Shown here: piece after piece, positions 48,722 through 59,793 of the stretch
How positions within the stretch are numbered: the first letter of the stretch is position 1
Layout: each line of letters opens with the position of its first letter
Assembly: GCA_918026815.1 (NCBI GenBank)
Contig: CAKJVC010000074.1
Coordinates: 1-64,000, forward strand
Length of the DNA: 64,000 nt
Direction of reading: 5' to 3'
DNA from: Chalara sp. BL73
Lineage: Eukaryota; Ascomycota; Leotiomycetes; Helotiales
Position numbers and translations under genes: made by a program
Notes under the pieces: generated by a model
Told to the model about the DNA's origin: nothing
Database searches by the model: none
The model's input: only the letters and a program-made list of their open reading frames with translations

Positions 48722-49111
48722 GCGGTGTTTTTATGTTATGTGTCACGATATTGAAGCTTGGCTGTTTTTTGGATGTATTTCTACGCTGTTCCTTGTATAC
48801 ATGAGTTCTGGGCGGCTGCGTGTATTATATGATACTTTTTCGTTGCTACAATGTGGAGGATAATGATTAATGACCGTCAATGACCTTATGTAGTAAATAT
48901 TACAAGATTTATCATTTCGTTTCTATTACTATCCAATCTACAGTTCTGGAGTTCGGACATGCCATCAATCCCGCAATTATGTGAGATATATTCACACGCT
49001 TTTCTATTCAGAAAGCAGACCAGACAGATATGGCGTGAGACGATCCCGTACAAAGACACTTTTCCGTGACGCCCCATATCCAGGTTTCTGGTAAACGGTC
49101 GAACCCTTAGA
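48722..49111. other. Convergent 3' spacer between giant gene and OSH3
   Basis: This 390-base spacer carries the 3' ends of two convergent genes. It is T- and A-rich, with no further gene or clear element. Confidence 0.5.
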
Positions 49112-52100
49112 TCATCCAGCCAGTATATTCTCGATCCCTTCCCATTTCCCTTTTGCCCGCTCTTCCCAGTAGCCTTCCTTCCCAGTCTTCAATTTCCATA
49201 CTTCTTCATGATCGCTAGCGTCGACCTTGACGAACCACCGCACTTTATGCGCCTCGCCTTTCTCCTCCAGTTCCTTTCTTCTCTTTCTCTGTCCATCTTC
49301 CAGCGTCGCTTTCCACTTCTCTGCTTGGTCAAGATCGCCATTCTCGGCAGCTCTCTGATCAGGTCGGAGCCGGGTATCTGTGGGGGGTAGTTTATCCTTT
49401 TCGATTTCCGTGATTTCGTTCAATGAGGCAGCAAATGTCGTAAATCCGTAGCGCTGAGTAGCATTCTCCACCAGATTGCCACAGTGCCATATCTCTTTTT
49501 CTTTGCCATGCTTTTCGACAACGCGGATGGAATTGGTCCATGTACCAGTGAGCTCGACGCCAGTAGGCTGTCCATCTGACCCGGTAGATTTGGTCTTAAG
49601 CTTCTCACTACGGCCACCGAAAAGCCCTTCCTGAATGAATTCAACTGTAGTTTTGGCCCCAGTCGTCTCATTAGTGATAGTCATTGTTCCAACGGGTTCT
49701 ACATATTTCTCGCCCACCACAACATTGCGGAGGAAAACCGTCGCGACATTCCAGCTGTAGTGTTCATCGGTGCCGTCAGGTAATCTCAGAGCTGTCCTCA
49801 CTCTGCCATCGGTGATGAGTTCAGCGCTCTTGCCCCAAAACTTTTGTGTTGGTGCTGGAGATTGGCTGAACGACCAGTGTGTAGAATCAGCTTGGATTGC
49901 CATTACAACTGGTCTATGAGAGACCTTCTCCACAAGCAAACGGAAACCACCCGGGAACTCCTTTTCTGATCTTATTAATTCGTATGTTTCGCCAAGCATG
50001 GGATTGAATGGTTTTCGAATAGCACGCTCTTTAGCACGGCCACTACTGAATTGAGATACGGCAAAGGTCGCAACATATAGAAGACGATAGGTAGGTGATT
50101 TGTGTGCTGCGGCGGTATCAAGAAGGTTTGAATATTCCAATTGTTCAGCAGTACGTTGCAGAAGAGAACTGGGTTCATTTGCAGAGACGGGCATACTGAT
50201 TGTACTAAGATCTTTGCCTACGTTCTTTCTGAAAAACGCAATCAAGCTTGGTGGCATTACAGTAGCTGGAGGTACCACCTTACGCCTCCGAGGCGTGATA
50301 GGAAGTGGCAGTGGTTCCAAAGACTTCGCTTTGACAGGAAAAAGAGTGATTGTTCCACTATTGGTAAGGTCAACATTGTCTTCCTCATCCGAGGAGATAG
50401 AGGACGAATCTGTTGCGTATTCATCATCATCGGCTTCAGCTTCAGACGGTTGAGTATCTTCCTCGCTTTGGCGATCAATAAGAACTACTTGAGATCGATC
50501 AATATCTGCTTCCGCATCAAAGAATTGATCTGATGTGGTTGAGTCTATACTATTTCGATCAGCAGCAGATTTTGGAGGCGGCATCCTCCTTCGTTTACTA
50601 TTGGCGATAAGAACAGAGAAGTCGGCAAGCGTGGCATCCAAGTCTTTGAGCAGGGCTGAGCAATGGTCATGCATGCTTATCTCCTCGTGTTTCGACTTTC
50701 GCGGAGCAGGAGATGCAGTATTATTTGCAGTAACTGTTGTTATTGTCCCTGGCGTTGGAATTGCAAGTTGAGATTGAATACTTCGTGCGAAGAGATTCGG
50801 CGTTGATGGGGCGCTGGATTTGCGTTTCCAAAAAGATTTCTTCTCTGCCACAGTTGCAAAATAATCACTATTATCCTCAAGAGTTGGTCCCGGACTTGTC
50901 AGGCTGCCTGATGCAAGTCCAAGCCCAAGGCCGCTATAAGACTGCCCTTTGCTACCAGGAGCTGTATCTCTGGATAACCTTCGGAGAGCATCCCGAGTAC
51001 CTACGATTCTACTCACCAAAGATTCAACTTGCTCCCATTCATAATCATCTTGACTTGACGTAGTGCTCTGAAGCCCTGTAGTTTTTATATTCAGTTTCTC
51101 AGGAGATGGGGTTTTCTCGACGTCAACACCGCGAGCAGTGTTACTTGCCCTTTGAAGTGCAATAGTCCACTCGCCGAAATCTTTAGCATTACTAGCCTTT
51201 AAATGCCATACCTCTGCTCCCGAATCAATACTTATTTCCCTTCTCTTCTCATCGGCAGTAATTGCAGCTAAACTTAAAGGAATCGCGCCTCTCAGGGCTG
51301 ACGTATTCCGGTCGTGGTAGTAAGACAAGGTGCAAGAGGCAAAGTCTAATGAAAAGAACCGCCTTGCGTAGCCTTGACCACGCTTTCGTCTCCGTTTCTG
51401 TAAAACTCCTGCATGAAAGGTCGGAAGCGCGGTTTCGCTGTCTGTACGGCCCACTACTGAATTACCCCTGCTACCACTGTTTCCCACCACCAAATGACTC
51501 TGCAAACTATCCACTGATTCTGAAGCGGACGCACCGAGGTGCGGGCTCTGACTTTTACCGATGCTGTTCAAGCCTGCCCCAGCGGTAACGCCTGGCAAGC
51601 TTTGCAGATGGTGAGTTGTGTGCGGCGGTGCATTAGTAGGATATGTCAGAAGCACAAAGGTTGCTGTTTTGCCAAATGCGATGGAAAAAGTATTGTCGAA
51701 AACCAGGCCATACATTCCACCATGCCCGGGCTGAACAGCGTACGTCCCAATGGACACTTTGTCCGCCTCACACTTGCCATACCATTGGACTGGTAAGAAA
51801 CCCTTTGCCTTCAGTTGTTCTTGAGCGGTAGATGAATCATTTTTTCCACCGCCGGCGTTTGATGGGCGCCGCGATTTTCCGTCAACCTGAAGGAGATCTT
51901 CAGATGAGGACACCGCAGCTGAAGCCGCCCCAGCACCTGTTCCTGCATGGCCTGGATGTTTGAATATGCCAAAGTTTCTACCTGCCTGTCAGTTTTTAGG
52001 AAGGCTTCCGTAGGAAGAATGCCCACATTGACTTCTTGTGCGGCTGAACACTCCAAGATATTGTATGTCCTTCCTCAACTTTAACCCAGCGTACGATATA

Positions 52101-52188
52101 TGACTATGCTCGTCAGATATGATATGACTGTCTGGTGTGGGTGATCTTCTACCTTGCTATGAATCTCTAGCTGCTCAAGCCCTGCCAT
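49112..52188 (-). CDS. OSH3: Oxysterol-binding protein Osh3 type (GOLD-PH-ORD)
   Basis: Three exons, 52188-52153, 52103-52027 and 51977-49112, give 992 residues. The protein is a lipid-transfer protein of ER-plasma membrane contacts. An N-terminal GOLD-like region (about 10-155) spans SYIVRWVKVEEGHTISWSVQ, KSINFGIFKHPG, WYGKCEADKVSIGTY and GGMYGLVFDNTFS. A PH domain lies at about 228-325 (LQKRRRKRGQGYARRFFSLD to EWTIALQRAS). An FFAT-like QFFDAEAD at about 521, in an acidic-flanked Ser-rich linker, fits binding to ER protein VAP/Scs2. The C-terminal ORD (about 620-980) has AVSQFSSGRAKERAIRKPFN, NPMLGETYEL and the OSBP signature EKVSHRPVV. GOLD plus PH plus ORD is the fungal Osh3 arrangement. 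The first exon encodes only 12 residues, MAGLEQLEIHSK, chosen because it completes the GOLD start. It is tandem with ALG13. Confidence 0.95.
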
Positions 52189-52964
52189 CGCGCTGGCTCG
52201 TGTAGAGGTGTTATTGTAGGAACATTCAGACTTTGAAATGAAGATGGTTTCAGCCTTTGCTGACCTGGCTTGTCTGACAGGGTTGCTGGCTCAGTTTCCT
52301 TCGTTTCTGCCACGATCAGACACTGCAATTCCCTCAATATTGTGGAAGAACGTACATAGATCTTAACAAAGTATGTCCAATTACAGTAAAACACTATTGT
52401 GTAGTAGTTTGTTGTGACAGGAACACTTTGTTGCACCGCCACAGGGCTATTAATAGTGGCTTGAATGACAAGACCAGGCTGTTAAGATACCCGCCTGTCG
52501 GTTACTGGAAGCCCGAACCCCAAATCATTAGATCCTCAATACTAAATGTGGGAGAACTGCCTGAATGTACGACGTTTAGACTTTTCTTAGAATCGTGAGA
52601 ATCTCGCGGCCGCCTTGCCCAGATGCAGCAACTAGAGAAACCTGTACATCTTTCAGATTACTTTATGTGTATTTCGTGGTTCTAAAGCTAAGGTTCCTTC
52701 AACCACCTCCTCACTCAAAAGTAATCAGAACCGTCGGAAAAGTCCCTTGGGCCCAGGTCTGCTCTTTTAGTAACTCCTTAACTCATCTTTGGCATTTTGT
52801 TTTAAGCAGGAAACAACTTATGTACAAGGGCTAGGTATCATTTCCTTATGCAACTACACCGAAAATGCACTATCCAATGGGTATCATTTTACCTGACGCC
52901 TACCATCACTCATGCGCGATTCTCAGAATATACCATTCCTTCCTCACAACATAGAGGTACCTTG
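52189..52964. other. Gap between OSH3 start and ALG13 3' end
   Basis: A 776-base region between two minus-strand genes. It should contain the OSH3 promoter. No extra gene or RNA is recognised. Confidence 0.5.
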
Positions 52965-53766
52965 TTATCCCTCCTAAAAATGATTAGCTCTCGGTGTATA
53001 TGCAATTTGGAAAGCGGAATGTATGAACGAAAGATGAGAAGAAAGCGAGTGTTTTGCGAGGCCAGCATACCATCAGAGTCACATCCTCTTCGTAGCGGAC
53101 CTGGTCATCCACAAGTCTATTGAGCTCAGACTTGGCTTCCTGGGTTCGTTTTTTATCACGATCATCTCGGGGTTTCTTCAATGCTAAACAATTATCAAGA
53201 GCTTGGACTAGTTCTCTGGTTCCTCTTAGTGAGATTCCTGTTTAGGGAAAAGCCCCAAATGCTTACCCAACAGTGGATTGGGTGCAATAGCCTAGGCGGT
53301 CCAACTCATCTGCCAGCTCCTGTTGATGATTATGAAGAAGATTCGGATTGGGCACAACAATCATTGGTAAGCCGAGACGCATAATATCGAGAATGGTTCC
53401 TGAACCTTTTCGAGCCAGTAAGGTATAACTCAGTCCAATATCCCAAAGAAACTTACCACAATGCGTGATTACAACACCAATGTCATAATCCTCCTCATCC
53501 CTAGCCTGAACATACATCATGTCCTTATGCAGACCTCGAGATTTGAAGCCAAAGGCATCTATTTTAACGCCCTTGGTGTCTTCAGGAACAAGTTTCTGAA
53601 ATTCAGAAAGAGTGTCACCCATTTGAAGCGTGAGATGGGTGAAGTTGTGCTTGTGTAAATGCGCTAGGAACTTCACATCAAGCGCCGCTTGACAAAGTTC
53701 CCGGAACGGCGCCGTCGCCCCAGTTGTGATGAGCATTCGGCGCGGCCTAGCTGTGGATTCTGCCAT
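52965..53766 (-). CDS. ALG13: UDP-GlcNAc transferase catalytic subunit Alg13
   Basis: Four exons, 53766-53457, 53405-53267, 53224-53071 and 52973-52965, give 203 residues; yeast Alg13 is 202. With membrane-bound Alg14 it adds the second GlcNAc to dolichol-PP-GlcNAc on the cytosolic face of the ER, an early step of N-glycosylation. The N-terminus shows the nucleotide-sugar fold start RRMLITTGATAPFRELC, and the C-terminal half shows VVITHCGSGTILDIMRLGLPMIVVPN and LLHNHQQELADELDRLGYC, the glycosyltransferase-28 signature. The first intron is 51 bases without a stop. The second is only 42 bases and its nearest AG is passed over for TAAG at 53225, because only that choice keeps the frame open. The last exon is just GAGGGATAA after a 97-base intron. 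The 3' half of the model is less certain than the 5' half. Confidence 0.88.
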
Positions 53767-54201
53767 TTATTTTGCAGACGCAAGAGTCGGATTAATCTTT
53801 TGAAGGAACTCGATGTTGATTATTAGAGCTAGTTCTTCAGCCTGGCGGTAGCTTGCTTGTGGTTTGCCCGTACTTGGTAGGATTGCCTTTTGCAGAACTA
53901 TGAAAGCAAGTCACTAGCAATGTGTGCGCTCTTTTCCCTCAACGCAATTGTCTCCTAGATGTACAATGCGAAGTTACAATTGCAAAGCACATGACAAAGG
54001 TACCACATACAGGCAGAATATTCTTGACTCGGCTCTGTTTAGAAAGCGGTGGCATTGGGACGCCAGCCCATGCCTGACGTTTGGGAGGTTGCAGTATTTT
54101 GTGGGGGCATGCACTAGGCCCAGAATTACAAACCTGAGGCTCCAACAATAGTTCTGAAGCCTCAAACATTTTTGGCCAATCTTGCAACATAAACATCAGG
54201 C
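53767..54201. promoter_or_regulatory. Divergent intergenic region between ALG13 and the mS35 gene
   Basis: A 435-base region from which ALG13 (-) and the mitoribosomal gene (+) diverge; promoter content is inferred from orientation. No distinct motif stands out. Confidence 0.45.
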
Positions 54202-55470
54202 ATGTCAACACTTCGGCAGGGCCTGCGCCTCACGGCAAGAAGCTTCAGGCGTCCACGTGCAGTATGTCAGTTCACCGCAAAACCAATTGATCGAAGGCGG
54301 GCATTTTCAACGACTATCTGTAGACGCGATGAAGACAAGGAAGAGCCAGAAGATAAGCTGGAACCTTGGGTTCAGGCAGCCATAAATAATGCAAATAGGG
54401 ACTCGGCAGGCAGGCGAAGGGCAATTGAGCGGGCTATGGATGATTCCTTTCTAGAACAGAAGGAGGAAGAGGAGGACGGAGAAGACGATGTGATGTACGA
54501 GTTGTCAGACCTAATGGGACAATGGGACGAAGAGTTTGACAGGTTGTCAAATCCTCCACAGGAGGGCAGGAGGAGAGAAAAGCCTTTGGACACATTCCTT
54601 AATATGGGAGAGGATGTTGATGAGGATGGACCCATGGAACTAGAAGGAGAGCAAGAGGATGGTGATGAGTTTGATAACATGTCAGTTCTTGCTCATGGAG
54701 AACTGGCCCAACATCAAGAACTACGGCACTATGCTAGATTAGCAGCATGGGACTTACCTATGTTGTCAAGTAAGTGCTATCGATACGGTAGAACATAGGC
54801 CAGCCAACTGACTGACAATTTAGAACTTGCCAAACCTTTTGAGCCACCAACACACGACATGCCCTTGAGGTTCCGATACACAACATATATGGGTGAGGCG
54901 CATCCTGCTGAGAAGAAGGTGGTAGTAGAGTTCTGTATAGACGATATGCCAGATCTAACAAAGATCCAAAAATCGAAGCTCAAGAAACTGGCGGGCGTGA
55001 GATATGACCCAATAACAGACATTGTCAAGATGAGTTGCGAGATGTATGAGTCCCAAGCTCAAAACAAACGTTACTTGGGAGATCAAGTCGACCAACTTCT
55101 GAAAGAAGCGAAGGTGAGTTTCTTGCTTTCTCAATTGTAATAGCCCTCATCTGACTCTCAACAGGATCCCACCGACACCTTTGAGGACATTCCTCTAGAT
55201 CTGAGGCACCACAAGTTCAAGCCCAAGGCTAAATGGCCCAAACACTGGTCGTTATTTGCCGATCGCCGTGCAGAGTTGGAGCAGTACCGTCTTGAGACGA
55301 CCCAGAAAGATGAGCAAAGGATGATTGATGGTACCCTAGTTGATGGAAAGGCGGTGATTGAGCAAGCTTACTCTAGAAGGAAGGCTCAAAAGCTGTTAGA
55401 GGATGCTGTACCACAAATGACGATGGCAGGAGGAGCCAGGGCTAAGCAGGTTGGTGTTAAGAGAACATGA
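54202..55470 (+). CDS. RSM24: Mitochondrial small-subunit ribosomal protein mS35 (Rsm24 type)
   Basis: Three exons, 54202-54769, 54824-55113 and 55165-55470, give 387 residues. mS35 is a mitochondria-specific protein of the small mitoribosomal subunit. The first 40 residues are basic and hydroxylated without acids (LRQGLRLTARSFRRPRAV and on), a typical mitochondrial targeting sequence. A variable acidic stretch follows, then the conserved MRP-S28/mS35 core: PLRFRYTTYMGEAHPAEKKV, VVEFCIDDMPDLTKIQKSKL, KLAGVRYDPITDIVKMSCEM and NKRYLGDQVDQLLKEA. The C-terminal third has HHKFKPKAKWPKHW and a charged tail. Introns carry clear GT donors and AG acceptors and join without frame change. Confidence 0.92.
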
Positions 55471-55853
55471 ACCGTGTAGAAATATCTGTATGTCCACACA
55501 AAATCTGTAAGATCACTTTATCAATATAAACCTATATATTTGTCAACCTAGGAGATTCTCTCAACCAGAAAATGGTCTTGTGATAGCTTTGTCTAGAGGT
55601 TTGTGCAGACTTTTCGTACCCATTTAATTTCGACCCCGACTCATCATAACCAACCTGATTGGAGTAGCAATCATTTTTACCAAGTAAATATTATGTCGGT
55701 CGGTCTTCCCTCTTTTATCTTTTTACAATAAGCGCGCTATGTTTATCCTTCCTACTTAATTGCTCCTCTAAGCATTCTCATCACAAGTGCTCACGAGCAC
55801 ATATTCTATGCCAGGCAATGTAATTGCACTATCCAAGAGCCTATTTATCACCG
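55471..55853. other. Convergent spacer downstream of the mS35 gene
   Basis: 383 bases holding the mS35 3' region, with an AATATAAACC-like AT-rich stretch near 55520, and the end of the interrupted gene on the other strand. No other feature is seen. Confidence 0.45.
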
Positions 55854-56189
55854 TTATCTCCCCTCTGCTTTCTCTTTCTCCTCATGAAACCTCTTTAATT
55901 CCGCAACTTTATTCTGCAGCAACATCCCGTATACCACCGTCTTCTGGTTATTTCCTAGCCATGTACCCATATACGCAGTTGAAGCTCTCACCGTTAAGGC
56001 ATTCACAGTCGAAGGTTTGTGCGTGAGCGCCTCCATCTCTTCATAGTCTTGCCAGGTACTTCCGTTAGCTTTACTTTTCATGTATGAGGCTTAAAGGATG
56101 GCTAGGTTCTCGGCTGTGAGCTTAGGCTTAAGCTTAGGTACGAAGCTCTTCATTTTCGAAAATACCTTGTCAGTTACTTTGTCGGCCAT
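55854..56189 (-). pseudogene. Small interrupted gene: one in-frame TAA splits a 111-residue frame
   Basis: From ATG at 56189 a frame runs 32 codons (MADKVTDKVFSKMKSFVPKL and on) to TAA at 56093-56091, then continues in the same frame without another stop to TAA at 55856-55854. The downstream part alone, from ATG at 56081, is 75 residues: it includes TWQDYEEMEALTHKPSTVNA, TAYMGTWLGNNQKTVVYGML and a charged helix LKRFHEEKEKAEG. Both parts have protein-like composition, and no GT-AG intron that I could find removes the stop while keeping the frame. It may be a recent pseudogene, a base error, a readthrough site, or a 75-residue gene with an upstream frame. I do not recognise the family. The middle segment is mildly hydrophobic. 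Confidence 0.5.
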
Positions 56190-58085
56190 TCTGTCAGCCT
56201 TGAGAGCTATGTTCTCTATATATATACTACATAGCTTTTGCTAAATGGATTGGGTGAAGGTTTAATCCGTGTAGAGCCCATTTGGCCAATATTTCCTCTT
56301 TTCGGGTCAGAATATGGGGCCGTTCCATGCCTATTCAGTGTGCCTGGTTTGATGAAGCATTTTTGATATCTCCCAGGCATCAACTAGGTATGTGAGTTGC
56401 ATCATGATACGAAGGCGAAACTGGCTCCGGTGATGAAATTCTTCCATTCCTACAAAACTTTTCTACATGTTCAGCATCTCTTGGTTTCGCCCCATACGTC
56501 TCTCCATACGATTGGCATAGATTCCCTTTCTCAAAACATGACCCACATCCATTCTGGGCAAAGGCCCTTGTTCCCTGATCTCATACGACAAGAGGTAGCC
56601 TTCCTTCTGCCTATACCTTCTCCGTCCCGTCTTGCGATCGAAATTCTTCTTCAATCGCCCCATCTCCTCTTTCCAAGCCTACTTCCTATTGGCACTTGTT
56701 CTCTCAACGTCGGCCGTTCCCTAGAATGGAGCGAAGCCTAGCTTCTTGATGCGGTCCATTTCACTCTCTCGTTCTAATTGAATGTATCTTCTGCTGTAGC
56801 CTTCCAGAGAGAGGCGTTCGCCACATCTACTCACGGTGATATGCTTCTTAGATCAATCGAAGGTGTAGCTATCTGTGATGTTCTAGTGTGGTTGATGCAC
56901 TCTGAGGGTAATATGATATGTCTTTTGTAGAAATACATTAAAGAAACAGCAAAAAAAGAGCCCTCTTGTCTCAATCATATTAAACTGCTGACAGCATCAC
57001 GCTAATAAATGCGACAGAAAAGTCATGAGAACCATTCCCTTCCTCCCCCACCCCGCATTCTTGACTGTAAAAGTCCATTCGCGAAAAAGTACTTTAGATC
57101 GTAGTTATTCCAGGTGCTACCTTTTGGTTATCCAACCACCACAGGTTCAAAGCCTGCACCTGCAGAGCCACAGCCCTGAATACTCAAAACGCTCAAAGCA
57201 AATTAGTCTTCAAAGTCACACAGTCAATGCAGGACCCCCTTCACAGACAAAGCTTTGGCACAGCACCGCAACAAAACAATCACGTGCGGGTAGGAATCCC
57301 TTCGCCACCACTTTCCGTTCATCTTTTAATCATCAATCGACCAAAATACTCGGAACATGACATATCCGCACGATATGCAACAAAACAAATCAGTCCACTA
57401 AATTGTATGATCTGTGTGGAGGAATCCTTTTTCCGGATTGTGCAAGGCAGGATGGGATGTTCGGAAAGCCGGTTGCCGAGCACCCGGACAAGGGGGAACC
57501 GCTCGGCTCGACTGGACTTTCTCGACTAATATATCCGTATTGATGGGTGTCATATCGCGCTGCTGTGATAGGTCGGTGATTTTATGCAACAAAGTGAATG
57601 CGGGTTTATTTAATCGTATTTCTGGAGTAGGCACCAAAATAATCAAGCATCAGATGTTAGAGTTTTCAACAGCACTTAAAAGCGCAAGACACTCGCTCGG
57701 CAATCACAACTGTGAAGTTGTGGCATAACATGTAACGGTAAAATGTGCAGAAGCAAACTCTTTGCAATGATGGCTGTGAAAGCAGAGCAACGATTCCAAC
57801 GCAGCCAAGGCCAATTATCATAATACACGGATATCCAACACAAAGGAGAATTTTGGTAATGACAATTACTCATTCTGATTCCCACCCCGGCCCCCTTCTC
57901 GTTCCGACCTTATGTCTTTCTCTACTTTAAGAATGGCAAGTTTCCAGTTTCAATACTATAAAGTGATGTCAAGTCAGCAAATGCCCTCACCAGCTCATCA
58001 TTTTGTTCAGATCTAATGTACCACAACTTGTGGAGCTTCTACATCCAGAGCTCAATGCTCTTTCGATGTTCGATGATAGTACTTA
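56190..58085. other. Gene-poor region between the interrupted gene and HFD1
   Basis: About 1.9 kb without a supported gene. On the minus strand near 56740-56860 a short frame encodes LSLEGYSRRYIQLERESEMD and ends KKLGFAPF before a stop; it looks protein-like but has no start or clear splice partner. A 66-codon basic frame at 56463-56663 (-) lies just beyond it. Both may be pieces of one decayed or unrecognised gene. The rest shows only short frames. Confidence 0.4.
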
Positions 58086-59793
58086 CTACTTCTTCGCTCC
58101 AACAGCTAGCAGTGCCGTAAAGGCCCACCTCACAAAGGTACCTGTAGAACTCTCCCCTCCCAATGCAAAGATCTGATCACTAGATTAGGTATGTGTTCCC
58201 AACAGGTGAAAAGTCCCAGATTGTTCAACGTAAGCAAAGTAAATCATATGGAGCACATACCAATCCCAGCCAGTACTTTATTCCCTTAATCTGTTTGCCA
58301 CTTCTATCGAAGTTTGGCTTCAACTCACTGGTTTTGCGAACTTTTGCCAGTTTGCCATTGTAAGGAGGATATCTAACGTCGAGAAGCTTCTCCATCCATC
58401 CTGGAGTCTTAGTTACAGAACGTCGGTGAGTAAAAGTCTCAAAGGAGGCTCTTCCGCGGTATGCACCTTGCCCGGAGTCTCCAACCCCTCCGAACGGAAG
58501 AGTGGGAATGGCACCATGGAAGAAACCATCATTGACAGATGCACCTCCTGATATCACCTCGTTAAGAACTGTAAAAGAAGTTAGCTGATGTAATTAAAAT
58601 GATGCTCTAGCAATACTCTTGTCTGTTTCGGCTTTAGTTCCGAAAGGATAAAGTCCCAGTGGTGTTGAATGAACGGTATTAGCAATACGGATAGCCTCCT
58701 CCACGTCATCTACAGCTAGAAGAGGCATCAAGGGGCCGAAAGATTCATCAACAATCATAGAGTCCTTGATGTCGTTGACCTGAACGACAGTAATGTCAAT
58801 GTAATTCTCAGCTTCGTCCACTTCTCCTCCCAAAAGAATCTTTCCCCTACTCTCATCGAGCATTTTCTTAATTCTATGGAAGTGTCGATTGTTAACTATT
58901 CTTGCAAAATCCGGGCTCGTCTTGGTACCGTTAGGATAGAATTCCTTAATGGCTACTTTCAGCTCGGCGATAAACGCTGGCAGGATATCCTTTTCAACCA
59001 TAATATAATTTTGGCTGATACAGACTTGGCCAGCATTGTGAGATTTTGCCCACAATAAACGGCGCGCTGCCAGACGAGGATCAGCATGTTTGGTGACGAT
59101 AGCCGGGTTTCTTCCTCCAAGTTCGAGAACAACGGGAGTCAAAGTTTCGGCTGCCTTCTTTGCAATGATTGTTCCAACATTGGCACTGCCGGTGTAAAAT
59201 ATCTTGTCCCATTTCTCATTCAAAAGCGCAGTAGTCTCCGGAACTCCACCATTAACCACGGCGTATGCGCTTGAGTCTAGAGACTCCTCCACAACCTTCT
59301 TCATCACCATAGCAGCTGCTGGGGAAACCTCTGAGGGCTTTAAAACACATGCGCAACCAGCTGCAATGGCGCCGATCATAGGCCCTAGAGAAAGCTGCAA
59401 AGGGAAATTGTATGCGCCGATGACAAGCACTGTACCAAGAGGGTCCTTTCTGATTCTTGGGCTGAGTAGCTTGTTTGTAAGCGGGATATCATCTGGTTTC
59501 TCGTCCTTCATCCATCCTGCCAATTTTCCAGTAGTGAAAATGATGTCGTTCTTCAACCAGTCGATTTCTGATATATATGTTTCGAAGGTCGGCTTTCCGA
59601 GATCGAGTTTACATGCCTCCACCAAGGCAGCTTCGTTGTCCACAATGCCCCAATAAAGCTTTCGCAGTTGCGTAAGGCGGTACTCAATGGGTTTGGTTCT
59701 TTGTGATCGAAATGTGGTTTTAAGAGTATTAACAGTAATGGGGATAGAGTCAACAGCAGTAGCCTGAAAAGGTGCAACCTTAGTAGTAGCCAT
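58086..59793 (-). CDS. HFD1: Fatty aldehyde dehydrogenase (Hfd1/ALDH3 type), tail-anchored
   Basis: Three exons, 59793-58617, 58568-58261 and 58172-58086, give 523 residues. The enzyme oxidises long-chain aldehydes to fatty acids with NAD; yeast Hfd1 also acts on hexadecenal from sphingolipid breakdown and in the synthesis of 4-hydroxybenzoate for coenzyme Q. Seen in order: PLGTVLVIGAYNFPLQLSLG (cofactor region), FYTGSANVG, the catalytic Glu in LELGGRNP (about E224), the catalytic Cys in HNAGQVCISQ (about C258), and VSGGASVN-like ISGGASVNDGFFH and LPFGGVGDSGQGAYRG typical of ALDH3. The third exon supplies IFALGGESSTGTFVRWAF and a short hydrophobic segment ending AKK, a membrane anchor like that of other Hfd1 proteins. 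Without the third exon the tail would end in unrelated residues. Membrane location on ER, lipid droplet or mitochondrion is inferred. Confidence 0.94.

Noticed and set aside
57101..57180. Possible tRNA because of GGTTCAAAGCC
   Set aside because: No matching acceptor stem, D-arm or anticodon arm could be folded around it.
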